A stretch of DNA of 39,639 bases from Cardiobacteriales bacterium (GCA_030150565.1 JASLFR010000080.1:1-39639), one strand, 5' to 3'; shown: positions 23,189-32,448, numbered from the stretch's first letter. Numbers and translations: made by a program. Notes: a model not told the origin generated them from the letters alone.

Positions 23189-23789
23189 CGATTTAGAGAA
23201 GCGAAATGAGAATGAGAAGAGAGGTTTTCCTCTAAGAAATCTCCTATTGGGGGGAATTTTAGTAGGATTGATTGGATTTATCGGTTTTCTCTTCTTCAGC
23301 TTAGGGAATGATCCTGCAGTGCTCCCTTCAGAATTGAAGGGGAAGCCTCTTCCTGAGTTTACCGCTTATAAATTGAGCCGTAACGATGCAACCGCTGAAA
23401 TTATGAGTAATCACGATATTAAAGGGCCCGCTCTTCTCAATGTTTGGGCTACTTGGTGTGAGAATTGTGAAGCGGAGCACGCAACCCTCAATGAGCTTGG
23501 AAAGCAGGGGGTGAAGATCTACGGTTTTAACTATAAAGATGATAATCGGCTCGCTTATGAGTGGTTACAGCGTTTAGGTAACCCTTATATCTTCACCTAT
23601 ACCGATAATAGTGGAAAGATCGGGATCGAGCTTGGCGTTTATGGTGCGCCTGAAACTTTCTTTCTTGATAAAAATAATCGTATCGTCCATCGCCATGTAG
23701 GTGAGGTGACCCCTGAGAATTGGGAGCGTGAATTGCGCTTCTATTATGAGGAGAGTTTAACCCCGATGGATGAGGAGGTGAGTCGATGA
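23178..23789 (+). CDS. ccmG: Thiol:disulfide interchange protein CcmG/DsbE
   Basis: 203 aa from the ATG at 23178. Membrane anchor about 21-43, then a periplasmic thioredoxin fold with C94-E-N-C97 in NVWATWCENCEAEH and the cis-Pro region GVYGAPETFFLD. It reduces the apocytochrome c/CcmH disulfide before heme attachment. The start at 23178 has AGGAG eight bases upstream; an in-frame ATG at 23160 inside ccmF is less well placed. The gene overlaps ccmH by 4 nt. Confidence 0.95.
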   Translation: MSHNDLEKRNENEKRGFPLRNLLLGGILVGLIGFIGFLFFSLGNDPAVLPSELKGKPLPEFTAYKLSRNDATAEIMSNHDIKGPALLNVWATWCENCEAEHATLNELGKQGVKIYGFNYKDDNRLAYEWLQRLGNPYIFTYTDNSGKIGIELGVYGAPETFFLDKNNRIVHRHVGEVTPENWERELRFYYEESLTPMDEEVSR

Positions 23790-24250
23790 AGCGCTTTTTT
23801 ACCCTATTGATGATTCTCTTTGTAACGAGTTTTTCTGCTCACGCTAATGCCAATATCTACCTCTTTAATAGCGAGATTGACGAGCTCCGTTTCCAGAGTC
23901 TGATTCGGGAGCTTCGCTGCCCTAAGTGTCAAAATCAGAATATCGCGGATTCCGATGCCCCCCTTGCTCAAGATATGAAAGATATCACTTACGATATGAT
24001 TATGGATGGGCGGGCAGATAGTGAAATCGTCAGTTTTATGGTGGATCGTTATGGTGATTTTGTCACCTACAATCCTCCTGTTAAACCTGTGACGTGGGTA
24101 CTCTGGTATGGCCCTGTTGCTCTATTAATTTTTGTTGCAGCGATTGTCTTTTTTGTGCGACGAAATGCCTCAAGTCGCTCAGAAGCGCCCCGTCTGTTAT
24201 CGGAAGAGGAACGAGCAAAACTGAATCAAATTTTAGAGAAAGAGAGCTAA
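23786..24250 (+). CDS. ccmH: Cytochrome c-type biogenesis protein CcmH (CycL type)
   Basis: 154 aa. Signal peptide (about 1-21), redox-active LRCPKCQNQNIADSD with C45 and C48, and a C-terminal transmembrane helix (about 104-124). It interacts with apocytochrome c thiols. It is the short form; the TPR part that is fused in E. coli CcmH is the separate ccmI here. It overlaps ccmG by ATGA. Confidence 0.95.
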   Translation: MKRFFTLLMILFVTSFSAHANANIYLFNSEIDELRFQSLIRELRCPKCQNQNIADSDAPLAQDMKDITYDMIMDGRADSEIVSFMVDRYGDFVTYNPPVKPVTWVLWYGPVALLIFVAAIVFFVRRNASSRSEAPRLLSEEERAKLNQILEKES

Positions 24251-24253
24251 ATC

Positions 24254-25534
24254 ATGAAGCTTATTATCATTGCGGCATTACTGCTTGTTATCACCTTTTT
24301 GCTGCTTATCTATGCGCTCTTTAGGCGAGATTTAACTCCCTTTACGCGACTTGAAGATCTCTACCGAATTAAATTTAAAAGAGAGAGCGCTCAACTTTTA
24401 AAGGAGCGGGAAGCAGAGCTTTTGAGTGAAGAGGAGTATCAGGTAAAGTACGCTGCTTTAGCTCACGATCTTTTAGCAGTTGCCGATGAGAATAGACGAA
24501 CGTTAAGTAGCCGCTTTCTACTCCTTTCAATCGCTTTTATGATGGTGATTGGTACCGCTATCTTCATCTACTACTGGACAGATGGCTATCAAAAAGAGGA
24601 GCAATTAATTGATGCAGAGCGCTTCTCTGTTCGCTCTGAATTGAAGCGGTGGGTAGAGTCGCTCGATATTAATCAGCTTCGGGAAGGGGTGGATCTTGAG
24701 GAGCTCAATCCTCCTAAAAGTTTAATCGAGCAGGGGCGCGCAGGTTTTTTTGCCCTCAATCAGATTAGCTCAGAGCAGAATCATAAAGATCTGCGCTATC
24801 TCTATATTTTAGCGAACGCCTATACAGCCATTGGGGCGCTCGATATTGCCAATGAGGTCTACATTCGCCTTTATGAGTCGGAAGAGCCTGAGCATCGCCT
24901 CTATCCTAATGCGATGTTTCTCTATCTACAGTTAGAGATGAATGATTTTAAGCTCGATGCTCGTCTTGAGAATCTTTATGATCAGATGGTTCAGCGCCAT
25001 TCAGATAATGAGCGTCTCATTTTGCAGTATGGGATGATTCTCTATCAGAATCAGAAGTTTGAGAAAGCGATAGCCCTCTTTGAGTATCTCGCTTCAACCC
25101 TCGATGGGGAGGATCAGGCAGAGAGCCGAGCCCTCTTTGTCGGTATGATCGCAGATATGAAGATGCAAGCGTTGGCGCAAGCAAGAAATAGTGTTGAGGC
25201 TTCCGTTACGCTCGATATTAAGGGGATCGACTTTCCTGAGACAGCGCAACTCTATCTTTACTTAAGAGAGGAGGGGAGCGCAGGGGGGCCACCACTTGCA
25301 GCACGTCGAATTGCGGTATCAGAAGCGGGTTGGCCGATCAATGTTCGTCTCTCGAGCAGTGATATTTTAATGCCTACCGATAAGGAGTTAGGAGATTATG
25401 AAGCGTTGACTCTCTCTGCCCGTATCAGCTTAAATGGTGATCCCATTAGTAAAGCGGGAGATCTTGAGAGTAGCGAGATCAAAGTGGAGCATGGGGCACT
25501 CAATCAGCTGGTGATTGATCGGGTGAAGGAGTAG
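24254..25534 (+). CDS. ccmI: Cytochrome c-type biogenesis protein CcmI (TPR)
   Basis: 426 aa. Two transmembrane helices (about 3-22 and 88-107) flank a short loop with a heptad-like stretch. The periplasmic part has helical TPR-like repeats (about 180-310; ILANAYTAIGALDIANEVYIRLYE, LQYGMILYQNQKFEKAIALFEYL) and a beta-rich C-terminal domain (GPPLAARRIAV, ALTLSARISLNGDPISKAGDLES) as in CcmI/CycH. It holds apocytochrome c for the heme lyase. Confidence 0.92.
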   Translation: MKLIIIAALLLVITFLLLIYALFRRDLTPFTRLEDLYRIKFKRESAQLLKEREAELLSEEEYQVKYAALAHDLLAVADENRRTLSSRFLLLSIAFMMVIGTAIFIYYWTDGYQKEEQLIDAERFSVRSELKRWVESLDINQLREGVDLEELNPPKSLIEQGRAGFFALNQISSEQNHKDLRYLYILANAYTAIGALDIANEVYIRLYESEEPEHRLYPNAMFLYLQLEMNDFKLDARLENLYDQMVQRHSDNERLILQYGMILYQNQKFEKAIALFEYLASTLDGEDQAESRALFVGMIADMKMQALAQARNSVEASVTLDIKGIDFPETAQLYLYLREEGSAGGPPLAARRIAVSEAGWPINVRLSSSDILMPTDKELGDYEALTLSARISLNGDPISKAGDLESSEIKVEHGALNQLVIDRVKE

Positions 25535-25538
25535 CTCG

Positions 25539-26195
25539 GTGTCGCTCCAATTGCCCACAAAATCGACCCCTTTTCATTGGCAGGTGGATCAATTCACAGT
25601 TGAGCGAAATTATCGTGCGCTCTTTTCTCCTCTTTCACTCTCGCTAAAAAATGGTGAGAGCCTCTATATTGAAGGGGCGAACGGGGTAGGAAAGAGTACA
25701 TCGTTACGGGTCTTTGCTGGGGTGAGCCAACGATTTAAAGGTAGCATGCTCTTAAATGATCTTCCTCGAAGTGAGTGGAGTTATCTCTACGGCAGGGCGA
25801 TTCTCTATCTTGGGCACCATTTGAGCCTAAAGAGTGATCTTAGCGGACTAGAGAATCTTCAGCTCCTTTTAAATTTAAAGGGTAAAACAGTTTCAGAGCG
25901 GGAGATCTTAACCCTTTTTGAGATGCTTCAGATTCCGCGTCAACCAAGACCTCTGCGTTATCTCTCAGCTGGGCAGAAACGGCGAGTATTTCTTGCACGC
26001 CTTTGGCTTGAAGAGGCGCCAATCTGGATTTTAGATGAGCCCTTCACATCACTCGATACCGCTTCAATTGAGCTGATCGAGGAGAAGTTGAAAGAGCATC
26101 GTCATGAAGGGGGCGCTCTAATCTTCACCTCTCATCAGAAACCGAGCCCCTCTGTCTACTCCTCCCACATTATTCTGGAGCGCGGAAATGATTAG
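25539..26195 (+). CDS. ccmA: Heme ABC exporter ATP-binding protein CcmA
   Basis: 218 aa. Walker A GANGVGKST (46-54), signature LSAGQ (142-146), Walker B IWILDEP (162-168), and the family segments LGHHLSLKSDLSGLENL and RPLRYLSAGQKRRV. With CcmB it uses ATP to release heme-loaded CcmE from CcmC/D. GTG start at 25539 with AAGGAG at good spacing; no better ATG. An N-terminal extension of about 15 residues precedes the usual start of the domain. It overlaps ccmB by 8 nt. Confidence 0.93.
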   Translation: MSLQLPTKSTPFHWQVDQFTVERNYRALFSPLSLSLKNGESLYIEGANGVGKSTSLRVFAGVSQRFKGSMLLNDLPRSEWSYLYGRAILYLGHHLSLKSDLSGLENLQLLLNLKGKTVSEREILTLFEMLQIPRQPRPLRYLSAGQKRRVFLARLWLEEAPIWILDEPFTSLDTASIELIEEKLKEHRHEGGALIFTSHQKPSPSVYSSHIILERGND

Positions 26196-26859
26196 ATCAT
26201 TCTTTGCGATTATTCAGCGTGATTTAAAGATCTCTCTTCAGAAGCGATCGGAGATCTTAACGCCTATTATCTTCTTTTTAATTGTTGTGAGCCTCTTTCC
26301 TCTAGGGCTTGGGATTGAGAATCGGGAGGCGCTAAAAGGGGCAGCCCCTGCGATTTTGTGGGTCTCGGCACTTCTCTCAACGATGCTTATTATGGATCGA
26401 CTCTTTAAAGAGGATTATGAAGATGGCTCTTTAGAGCAGTTAGCGATTAGTGGGATTCCCCTCTATCTTGTGGTGTTAGGGAAGATTGTTGCGCACTGGA
26501 TCTTAACGGCGCTGCCGCTCATCCTCTTTACTCCGATTTTAAGCTTAATGCTGCTCTTTTCGATTAAGGAGGCGCTTGGAATTGCGCTGATCTTACTTGT
26601 AGGAACGCCACTTTTGAGCCTGATTGGGGCGATGTGTGTTGCGATTATTGTTGGAGTGCGCCATTCAGGGCTTCTTTTAAGTATCCTGCTCCTTCCACTC
26701 TATATTCCCGTCTTAATCTTTGGGACGCAGATGATTCTGCGCCTGATTGAGGGGCATCGCTTATTGGGGTATTACGCTATTTTTGGTGCAGCTAATACAG
26801 TTGCGCTCTTAGTCTGCCCTCTGGTTGCTGCTTTCGCTCTAAAATTGAGCCTCGATTAA
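26188..26859 (+). CDS. ccmB: Heme ABC exporter permease CcmB
   Basis: 223 aa with six hydrophobic helices. Typical CcmB segments: FFAIIQRDLKISLQKRSEI near the N terminus, FPLGLGIE, LFKEDYEDGSLEQLAISG, and GLLLSILLLPLYIPVLIFG. Permease partner of CcmA and last gene of the ccm cluster, followed by a terminator. Confidence 0.94.
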   Translation: MIRSFFAIIQRDLKISLQKRSEILTPIIFFLIVVSLFPLGLGIENREALKGAAPAILWVSALLSTMLIMDRLFKEDYEDGSLEQLAISGIPLYLVVLGKIVAHWILTALPLILFTPILSLMLLFSIKEALGIALILLVGTPLLSLIGAMCVAIIVGVRHSGLLLSILLLPLYIPVLIFGTQMILRLIEGHRLLGYYAIFGAANTVALLVCPLVAAFALKLSLD

Positions 26860-26883
26860 TTGAGCAACTGAGATCAATCTTTA

Positions 26884-26911
26884 AGAGCTCCTTTGTGAGC
26901 TCTCTTTTTTT
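26884..26911 (+). terminator. ccm operon terminator
   Basis: AGAGCTC / GAGCTCT stem, loop CTTTGT, then a run of T. It ends the ccm operon and separates it from the MarR-RND unit. Confidence 0.9.
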
Positions 26912-26939
26912 GGGACGAAAGGGGAAAAGTAGTGCAATA

Positions 26940-26970
26940 TTTGACAACAAGGTTGTCAAAGCTGTAGCAT
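26940..26970 (+). promoter_or_regulatory. Promoter and palindromic operator of the marR-RND operon
   Basis: TTGACAAC-AAG-GTTGTCAA (26941-26959) is a perfect 8-bp inverted repeat, 9 bp if the outer T/A pair is counted. Its left half contains a consensus TTGACA -35; TAGCAT at 26965-26970 is a 4 of 6 match for -10 at 18 bp. A regulator bound here would block RNA polymerase. MarR proteins bind palindromes of about this size, so the gene just downstream is the obvious candidate. Confidence 0.7.
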
Positions 26971-27019
26971 GCTCTCTCTCTTGCGCAAGATCAATTGTTA
27001 TAAAATATGGATATTTTAC

Positions 27020-27463
27020 GTGGATAATCATAAACGGGAGCAGGTGAGTAAGATCGTTTCAAGCATCTTTGAAGCCTCTATTAAACTCAATAAAATCTCC
27101 GATGAGTTGCTCAGTAAGAGCCCTTATCACATTAGTGGAACCGCACTTGGCATCTGTGTCACGATTATGCGGTCTGATCTGCCTTTGACGGTTCCTCAAT
27201 TGGCGGAACGATTCTTTATCTCCCGCCAAGCGGTACAGAGGCAGGTTCAAAATCTGCTTGAAGATAATATTCTTCAAAAACATGAAAATCCTCACCATAA
27301 ACGCTCCCCCTACTATGATTTAACAGACTCAGGGAGAGAGACCATTCAAGCGATCTTGGTGGAAGTTTTTGACCCGTGGCTCAACGAGTTATCGATTCAG
27401 TATGACGATAATCTCGATCTGGAGGCGGGGCTTGTTATTTTAGAAAAAATTACCAATCTATAG
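27020..27463 (+). CDS. MarR-family transcriptional regulator of the RND operon
   Basis: 147 aa from the GTG at 27020 (an open frame extends up to ATG 26969). Winged-helix HTH at about 60-115: LTVPQLAERFFISRQAVQRQVQNLLEDNILQ, then a wing HENPHHKRSPYYDLT. Helices on both sides would form the dimer interface. The ATG at 26969 overlaps the predicted -10 and its first residues do not look like a MarR N terminus, so GTG 27020 is preferred; the exact start is uncertain. It lies 22 nt before the adaptor gene, giving an autoregulated operon similar in idea to mexR-mexAB but with all genes in one direction. The ligand is unknown. Confidence 0.85.
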   Translation: MDNHKREQVSKIVSSIFEASIKLNKISDELLSKSPYHISGTALGICVTIMRSDLPLTVPQLAERFFISRQAVQRQVQNLLEDNILQKHENPHHKRSPYYDLTDSGRETIQAILVEVFDPWLNELSIQYDDNLDLEAGLVILEKITNL

Positions 27464-27485
27464 AAATTTGAAGAGAGTTTGACCT

Positions 27486-28715
27486 ATGAAAAGAGCAAAA
27501 ATGTGGCGATCGATGCATCGTCTTCTGCTTCTTCCAACAGCTGCGATTCTGTTATCAGCCTGTTTTGGGGGGGATGATCCACAAGCGCAGGGAGAGTTGC
27601 CACCGCTTGATGTCGTGGTTCAACCTGTACAAGTGCAAGATATTATTGTGGAGACGGAGTTACCAGGCCGCACGGTGGCATCGGTTGTGGCTGAGATTCG
27701 TCCTCAGGTAGGGGGGATCATCCTAGAGCAGAACTTTAGTGAAGGGAGCATGGTTGAGAAAGATGAGACCCTCTATCAGATCGATCCTGGTCTTTTTGAA
27801 GCGAATTTAATGCAAGCTGAGGCGACCCTTGTTCGAGCAAAAGCGAATCATTACGCAGCTCAAATGAGAGCAGAGCGAATCAATGCGCTTAAAAATTCAA
27901 AAGCGATTAGTCGCCAAGATGTAGATGATGCGAATGCGGTACTGTCACAATCAGAAGCTGAGGTGAGCAGTGCAGAGGCGCAGGTGAAGACGGCGCAGAT
28001 CAATCTTAACTACACCAAAATGTTAGCACCAATTACAGGGCAGATTGGGCGCTCTAACTTTACTCAAGGAGCCCTTGTTGCACCAGGGCAGCCAAAAGAG
28101 ATGGCGGTGATTCAGCAGCTCGATCCGATGCATGTAGATATCACCTTCTCATCAGCAGAGTTTTTAGATATTCAGCGCCGTCATGCTGAAGGGACGCTCA
28201 CAGATCGGAGTAAAGATGGGCATTACGAAGTCCGTTTAACGCTCGATAATGGGCAGGAGTATGAGCATGTAGGGCATGTTCGATTCTCTGATCGTACGGT
28301 TGATCAGACAACAGGCTCAATTTTCATTCAAGCGGAGTTCCCTAACCCCGATATGTTGCTCCTCCCTGGTATGTTTGTTCGCTCAAAAGTGGAGCAAGGG
28401 TTGCATAAAGATGCGATGTTAGTTCCTCAACGAGCGGTACAGCGTGATCTACAGGGGAATGCAACAGTGATGGTTGTTGGTGAGAATAATCAGCTTGGTA
28501 TTGTTCCTGTGGTTACTGAGTACTCTTATGAAAATAATTGGGTGATCACATCGGGCTTAAAAGGGGATGAACGCATTATTGTAGATGGATTCCCCAGTAT
28601 TCAAGGGCGCATGCGTCAAGTGCAGATGGATATTAGCAAGGTTGCTCTCAATCCTATGAGTGCTGAAGAGGCAAAAGCGAAACAAGAAGCAGCCGGTCAG
28701 CAACTTGCACCGTAA
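27486..28715 (+). CDS. acrA: RND efflux periplasmic adaptor lipoprotein (AcrA/MexA type)
   Basis: 409 aa. Signal peptide with lipobox LLSAC, lipidated Cys at C26, so anchored to the inner membrane on the periplasmic side. Barrel-sandwich and hairpin domain: EIRPQVGGIILEQNFSEGSMVEKDETLYQIDP, coiled-coil hairpin about 97-170, then NYTKMLAPITGQIG. C-terminal beta-barrel and membrane-proximal region: LLLPGMFVRSKVEQG. It bridges the RND pump to an outer-membrane channel. It lies 23 nt before the pump gene. An alternative start is the ATG at 27501. Confidence 0.93.
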   Translation: MKRAKMWRSMHRLLLLPTAAILLSACFGGDDPQAQGELPPLDVVVQPVQVQDIIVETELPGRTVASVVAEIRPQVGGIILEQNFSEGSMVEKDETLYQIDPGLFEANLMQAEATLVRAKANHYAAQMRAERINALKNSKAISRQDVDDANAVLSQSEAEVSSAEAQVKTAQINLNYTKMLAPITGQIGRSNFTQGALVAPGQPKEMAVIQQLDPMHVDITFSSAEFLDIQRRHAEGTLTDRSKDGHYEVRLTLDNGQEYEHVGHVRFSDRTVDQTTGSIFIQAEFPNPDMLLLPGMFVRSKVEQGLHKDAMLVPQRAVQRDLQGNATVMVVGENNQLGIVPVVTEYSYENNWVITSGLKGDERIIVDGFPSIQGRMRQVQMDISKVALNPMSAEEAKAKQEAAGQQLAP

Positions 28716-28738
28716 AGGAACCAAAGAAGGAGTAAGTT

Positions 28739-31700
28739 ATGGCTAGGTTTTTTATTGATCGCCCGATCTTTTCATGGGTGATCGCAATTATGACGATGTT
28801 TGTGGGATTGCTTGCAGTCTATTCACTGCCAGTTGCGCAATATCCACAAATCGCCCCACCCCAAATTAGCATCAGTGCGATGTATCCTGGCGCAGATGCG
28901 CAAACGATTGAGGATACCGTAACGCAGGTGATCGAGCAGAATATTAATGGGCTTGATGGCTACCGTTATATGAATGCGACAAGTACAAGCGAAGGGAGCG
29001 TTGAGATCAACGTCACCTTTAATCAGGGAGTTGATCCTGATATTGCACAAGTACAGCTGCAAAATAAGATTCAGCAGGCGTTGAGTACGCTCCCTGTTGA
29101 AGTTCAGCAGCAGGGGGTTCAGGTTCAAAAATCGGCGAGCTCATTCTTCCTAATTGCAACATTCTACTCAGAGGATGGAAGCCACTCGATGGCGGATATT
29201 GGTGACTTTATGGCCACCACCGTACAAGATCCTTTGAGCCGAATTAATGGAGTGGGGGATACAATCGTCTTCGGTTCAAGTTATGCAATGCGTGTCTGGA
29301 TCGATCCTTTGAAGCTCCATAAATATAATATGACGCCAACAGACGTCTTAATGGCGATTCAAGAGGAGAACGTTCAGGTCGCTTTTGGACAGATAGGAGC
29401 GCCCCCCGTTGCAGCAGGGCAGGAGCTCAATTTCACAGTAACCTCACAGACAAAACTTGAGAATGTTGAGCAATTTAAAGAGGTACAACTTCGAGTCAAT
29501 CCTGATGGAAGTCAGGTGCGACTTGGGGATGTTGCCCGTTTAGAGCTAGGAGCGGAGCATAGCTTCTTCAGTATCGCTTATAACAATAAGCCAGCATCGG
29601 CGATTGCGATCAACTTAGCATCGGGGGCGAATGCGCTCGATACTGCCGATTTAGTGCGTGCGGAATTGAAGAGCATTGAGGGATTGATTCCTGCGGGAAT
29701 GAATTACACCTTCCCTTACGACACCACCCCTTTCGTTAAGATTTCGGTGAAGAATGTTCTCTCAACCTTAATTGAAGCGGTTATTTTAGTCTTTGCGGTG
29801 ATGTACCTCTTCTTACGGAACTTCCGTGCAACGATTATTCCAACGCTTGCGATCCCTGTTGTTCTTCTTGGAACGATGGCGATTCTCTCAGCGATGGGGT
29901 ATATCATCAATACGTTAACCCTCTTTGCGATGGTTCTCTCAATCGGTCTTCTGGTTGATGATGCGATTGTTGTTGTTGAGAACGTTGAGCGAATTATGGA
30001 AGAGGAGGGATTATCCCCCCTAGAGGCGACTCGTAAATCGATGGATCAGATTACAGGTGCTTTGATCGGGATTGGGGTTGTGCTCTCAGCGGTATTTGTT
30101 CCGATGGCTTTCTTAGGGGGAGCGTCAGGAATCATCTACCGACAATTCTCCGTCACCATCATTACGGCGCTTCTGCTCTCTGTGATTGTGGCGATTATCT
30201 TCACCCCTCCGCTCTGTGCCACTATTTTGCTCCCTCATGGGACGAAGAAGGAGCATAGAGGGATCGCTAAACTCTTCTTTACCCTTATCGCTCCTTTAGT
30301 GAATGGGATCAATTGGGTTGTCGATCGCTTTAATCGCTTCTTCGATCGGAGTAACGATCGTTATAAGCATGGTGTAAAGCGAGTGGTCACAAAGCCGAAG
30401 CGGTATCTGATCCTCTTTGCACTCATTATTGCGATGATTGGTTATGGATTTAATCGACTCCCTACAAGCTTCCTGCCTGATGAGGATCAGGGAATGTTGA
30501 TCGGGATGACAATCGGTTCCGATAATATGTCTCTTGAGCGTACCAATGAGGTATTGCGTGAGATCTCCGATTACGTCATCACCCATGAGCAAGATAGCGT
30601 TGAGGCGATCAACACCGTTGGAGGATTTAGCTTTAGTGGGCGAGGAGGGAAGCATGGAATCTTCTTCATGCCGCTAAAAGATTGGGATGAAAGAACGGAG
30701 CCTCATCAGCAGATCGATGCGATTGGGAACCGAATTCGTCAATATGCAGAGACGGTTCACGGCGCTGATGTCTATATTATTCAGCCGCCCCCCATCATTG
30801 AGCTCGGTGCTGCGACAGGGATTGAGTTTGTTCTACAGAACGCTGGTGGTTTAACTCACCAAGAGTTTATGGGAACGATCTTCCAATTTATGGGGGCGAT
30901 GCAGCAAGCGTCAAAAACCATCAATATGGAGGCCTTTATTCCTGGTGGCTCTTTTGACGCTCCTCTCTATCAGATCGATATTGATCGGGAGAAGGCGCGT
31001 GCGCTTCAAGTCTCCGTGCAAGATATCAACAATACGCTTGCGATCGGTTGGGGAAGTCTCTATGTGAATGACTTTATCGATCGAGGGCGCGTTAAAAAGG
31101 TGATTATGCAAGGGGATGTGGAGTACCGCATGCAGCCTGAAGATTTCAATCACTGGTATGTACGGAATAAGCTGGGCGAGATGGTCCCCTTTAGCGCTTT
31201 TGCAAAAGGGCGCTGGGAGGCTGGTCCTTCACAATTGACCCGCTTTAATGGCTACCCCTCCTTTAAATTTACAGCAACGCCACACGCAGGATTTAGTACA
31301 GGTGAAGCGATGGCTGAAGTTGAGGCGATTGTGGAGCAATTCTTACCTCCAGGGGTTCGTGTTGAGTGGACAGGGCTCTCTTATGAGGAGCGGCAGGCGG
31401 GGAATGTGCAGATTGCGCTCTTTGCGGTCTCCATTATGGTTATCTTCCTAAGTTTAGCTGCGCTCTATGAGTCGTGGACGGTACCATTTGCGGTGCTCTT
31501 CTCAATTCCTGTAGGGGTAATTGGAGCGGTCATCGCAGGCTTAATGCTTGGGCTCTCTAACGATATCTACTTTCAGGTGGGGATGCTCACGACGATTGGA
31601 TTGACGGGTAAAAACGCAATCTTAATTGTGGAATTTGCTCGAGATCTGATGCGTCAAGGGATGAGTGTTGTCGATGCAACGGTAGAGGCGGCTCATCTTC

Positions 31701-31936
31701 GTCTGCGCCCTATTTTGATGACTTCTTTAGCATTTGGGCTTGGAGTTCTCCCCCTTGCGTTAAGTAGTGGTGCGGGTTCTGGTGCTCAAAACGTTGTAGG
31801 AATTACAGTCGTTGGAGGGATGATAGGGGGTACGTTCCTTGTTATCTTCTTCGCGCCGATCTTCTTCCGCCTGATTATGGGGCGTGGGGAGAGAGGTGGA
31901 GAGAAGGAGGAGTCTGTTATTCTTGTAAAAGAGTAA
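28739..31936 (+). CDS. acrB: RND multidrug efflux pump (HAE-1; AcrB/MexB type)
   Basis: 1065 aa, slightly longer than E. coli AcrB (1049). It is an inner-membrane proton/drug antiporter acting as a trimer. Starts with the typical ARFFIDRPIFSWVIAI. The proton-relay residues are D407 and D408 in TM4 (LLVDDAIVVVENVER) and K958 (LTTIGLTGKNAILIVEFA), the counterpart of K940. Other family marks: YPGADAQTIEDTVTQ and PTSFLPDEDQGM. No outer-membrane channel gene follows, so it probably uses a TolC-like protein encoded elsewhere. Confidence 0.95.
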   Translation: MARFFIDRPIFSWVIAIMTMFVGLLAVYSLPVAQYPQIAPPQISISAMYPGADAQTIEDTVTQVIEQNINGLDGYRYMNATSTSEGSVEINVTFNQGVDPDIAQVQLQNKIQQALSTLPVEVQQQGVQVQKSASSFFLIATFYSEDGSHSMADIGDFMATTVQDPLSRINGVGDTIVFGSSYAMRVWIDPLKLHKYNMTPTDVLMAIQEENVQVAFGQIGAPPVAAGQELNFTVTSQTKLENVEQFKEVQLRVNPDGSQVRLGDVARLELGAEHSFFSIAYNNKPASAIAINLASGANALDTADLVRAELKSIEGLIPAGMNYTFPYDTTPFVKISVKNVLSTLIEAVILVFAVMYLFLRNFRATIIPTLAIPVVLLGTMAILSAMGYIINTLTLFAMVLSIGLLVDDAIVVVENVERIMEEEGLSPLEATRKSMDQITGALIGIGVVLSAVFVPMAFLGGASGIIYRQFSVTIITALLLSVIVAIIFTPPLCATILLPHGTKKEHRGIAKLFFTLIAPLVNGINWVVDRFNRFFDRSNDRYKHGVKRVVTKPKRYLILFALIIAMIGYGFNRLPTSFLPDEDQGMLIGMTIGSDNMSLERTNEVLREISDYVITHEQDSVEAINTVGGFSFSGRGGKHGIFFMPLKDWDERTEPHQQIDAIGNRIRQYAETVHGADVYIIQPPPIIELGAATGIEFVLQNAGGLTHQEFMGTIFQFMGAMQQASKTINMEAFIPGGSFDAPLYQIDIDREKARALQVSVQDINNTLAIGWGSLYVNDFIDRGRVKKVIMQGDVEYRMQPEDFNHWYVRNKLGEMVPFSAFAKGRWEAGPSQLTRFNGYPSFKFTATPHAGFSTGEAMAEVEAIVEQFLPPGVRVEWTGLSYEERQAGNVQIALFAVSIMVIFLSLAALYESWTVPFAVLFSIPVGVIGAVIAGLMLGLSNDIYFQVGMLTTIGLTGKNAILIVEFARDLMRQGMSVVDATVEAAHLRLRPILMTSLAFGLGVLPLALSSGAGSGAQNVVGITVVGGMIGGTFLVIFFAPIFFRLIMGRGERGGEKEESVILVKE

Positions 31937-31953
31937 TCTTCCGCCGTTAAAAT

Positions 31954-31988
31954 AAGAAGAGCCTACTCATAGAGTAGGCTCTTCTTTT
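31954..31988. terminator. Bidirectional terminator between acrB and ridA
   Basis: A perfect 15-bp stem (31954-31968 with 31972-31986) with a 3-nt loop. T-rich sequence follows on both strands, so it can end the RND operon from the left and the ygfZ-pfkA-ridA unit from the right. Confidence 0.92.
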
Positions 31989-32011
31989 ATGCCTTAAAAT
32001 CGGATGGGCGA

Positions 32012-32407
32012 TTATTTATTTTCGTCACGAATGTAAGCGATCGCCTCAACCTCTACTAAAACACCACGAGGGAGCGCTGCTACTTCAAAACAGGAGCGAG
32101 CTGGCGCCTTATCAAGACCGATAATCTCTGCATAAACTTCATTAAAAGCGTTAAAATCTTTAATATCATCAAGATAGCAGGTCGCTTTTAAGATGGTATC
32201 TACTCCGCCACCTGCAGCCTCTAATACTGCTTTTAAGTTATTTAAGACTTGGCGCGCCTGTGTGACAACATCATCTCCAACCACTTCCGTCGTCTCAGGA
32301 CAGAGAGGAATCTGACCTGAGGTGAAGATTAAGCCGTTATAGACGTTTGCTTGCGAGTAGGGACCGAGTGCTTTTGGTGCATTATCGGTATGAATGATTT
32401 TTTTCAT
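32012..32407 (-). CDS. ridA: RidA family enamine/imine deaminase
   Basis: 131 aa (E. coli RidA 128). RidA hydrolyses reactive 2-aminoacrylate and related enamines released by PLP enzymes. Family segments: APKALGPYSQANVYNGLIFTSGQ, ATCYLDDIKDFNAFNEVY, and the signature APARSCFEVAALPRGVLVEVEAIA with the substrate-carboxylate Arg in ARSC. AAGGAG precedes the start. Third gene of a minus-strand unit with ygfZ and pfkA. Confidence 0.95.
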   Translation of the reverse strand: MKKIIHTDNAPKALGPYSQANVYNGLIFTSGQIPLCPETTEVVGDDVVTQARQVLNNLKAVLEAAGGGVDTILKATCYLDDIKDFNAFNEVYAEIIGLDKAPARSCFEVAALPRGVLVEVEAIAYIRDENK

Positions 32408-32429
32408 ATAGAACTCCTTTATAGGTGAA

Positions 32430-32448
32430 AATGCTCATTCTAATGAGC
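32430..32448 (-). other. Hairpin between pfkA and ridA
   Basis: On the minus strand GCTCATT / AATGAGC form a 7-bp stem, followed by ATTTTC. It lies directly after the pfkA stop. It could be a weak terminator or a processing/stability hairpin that lowers ridA expression. Confidence 0.45.
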
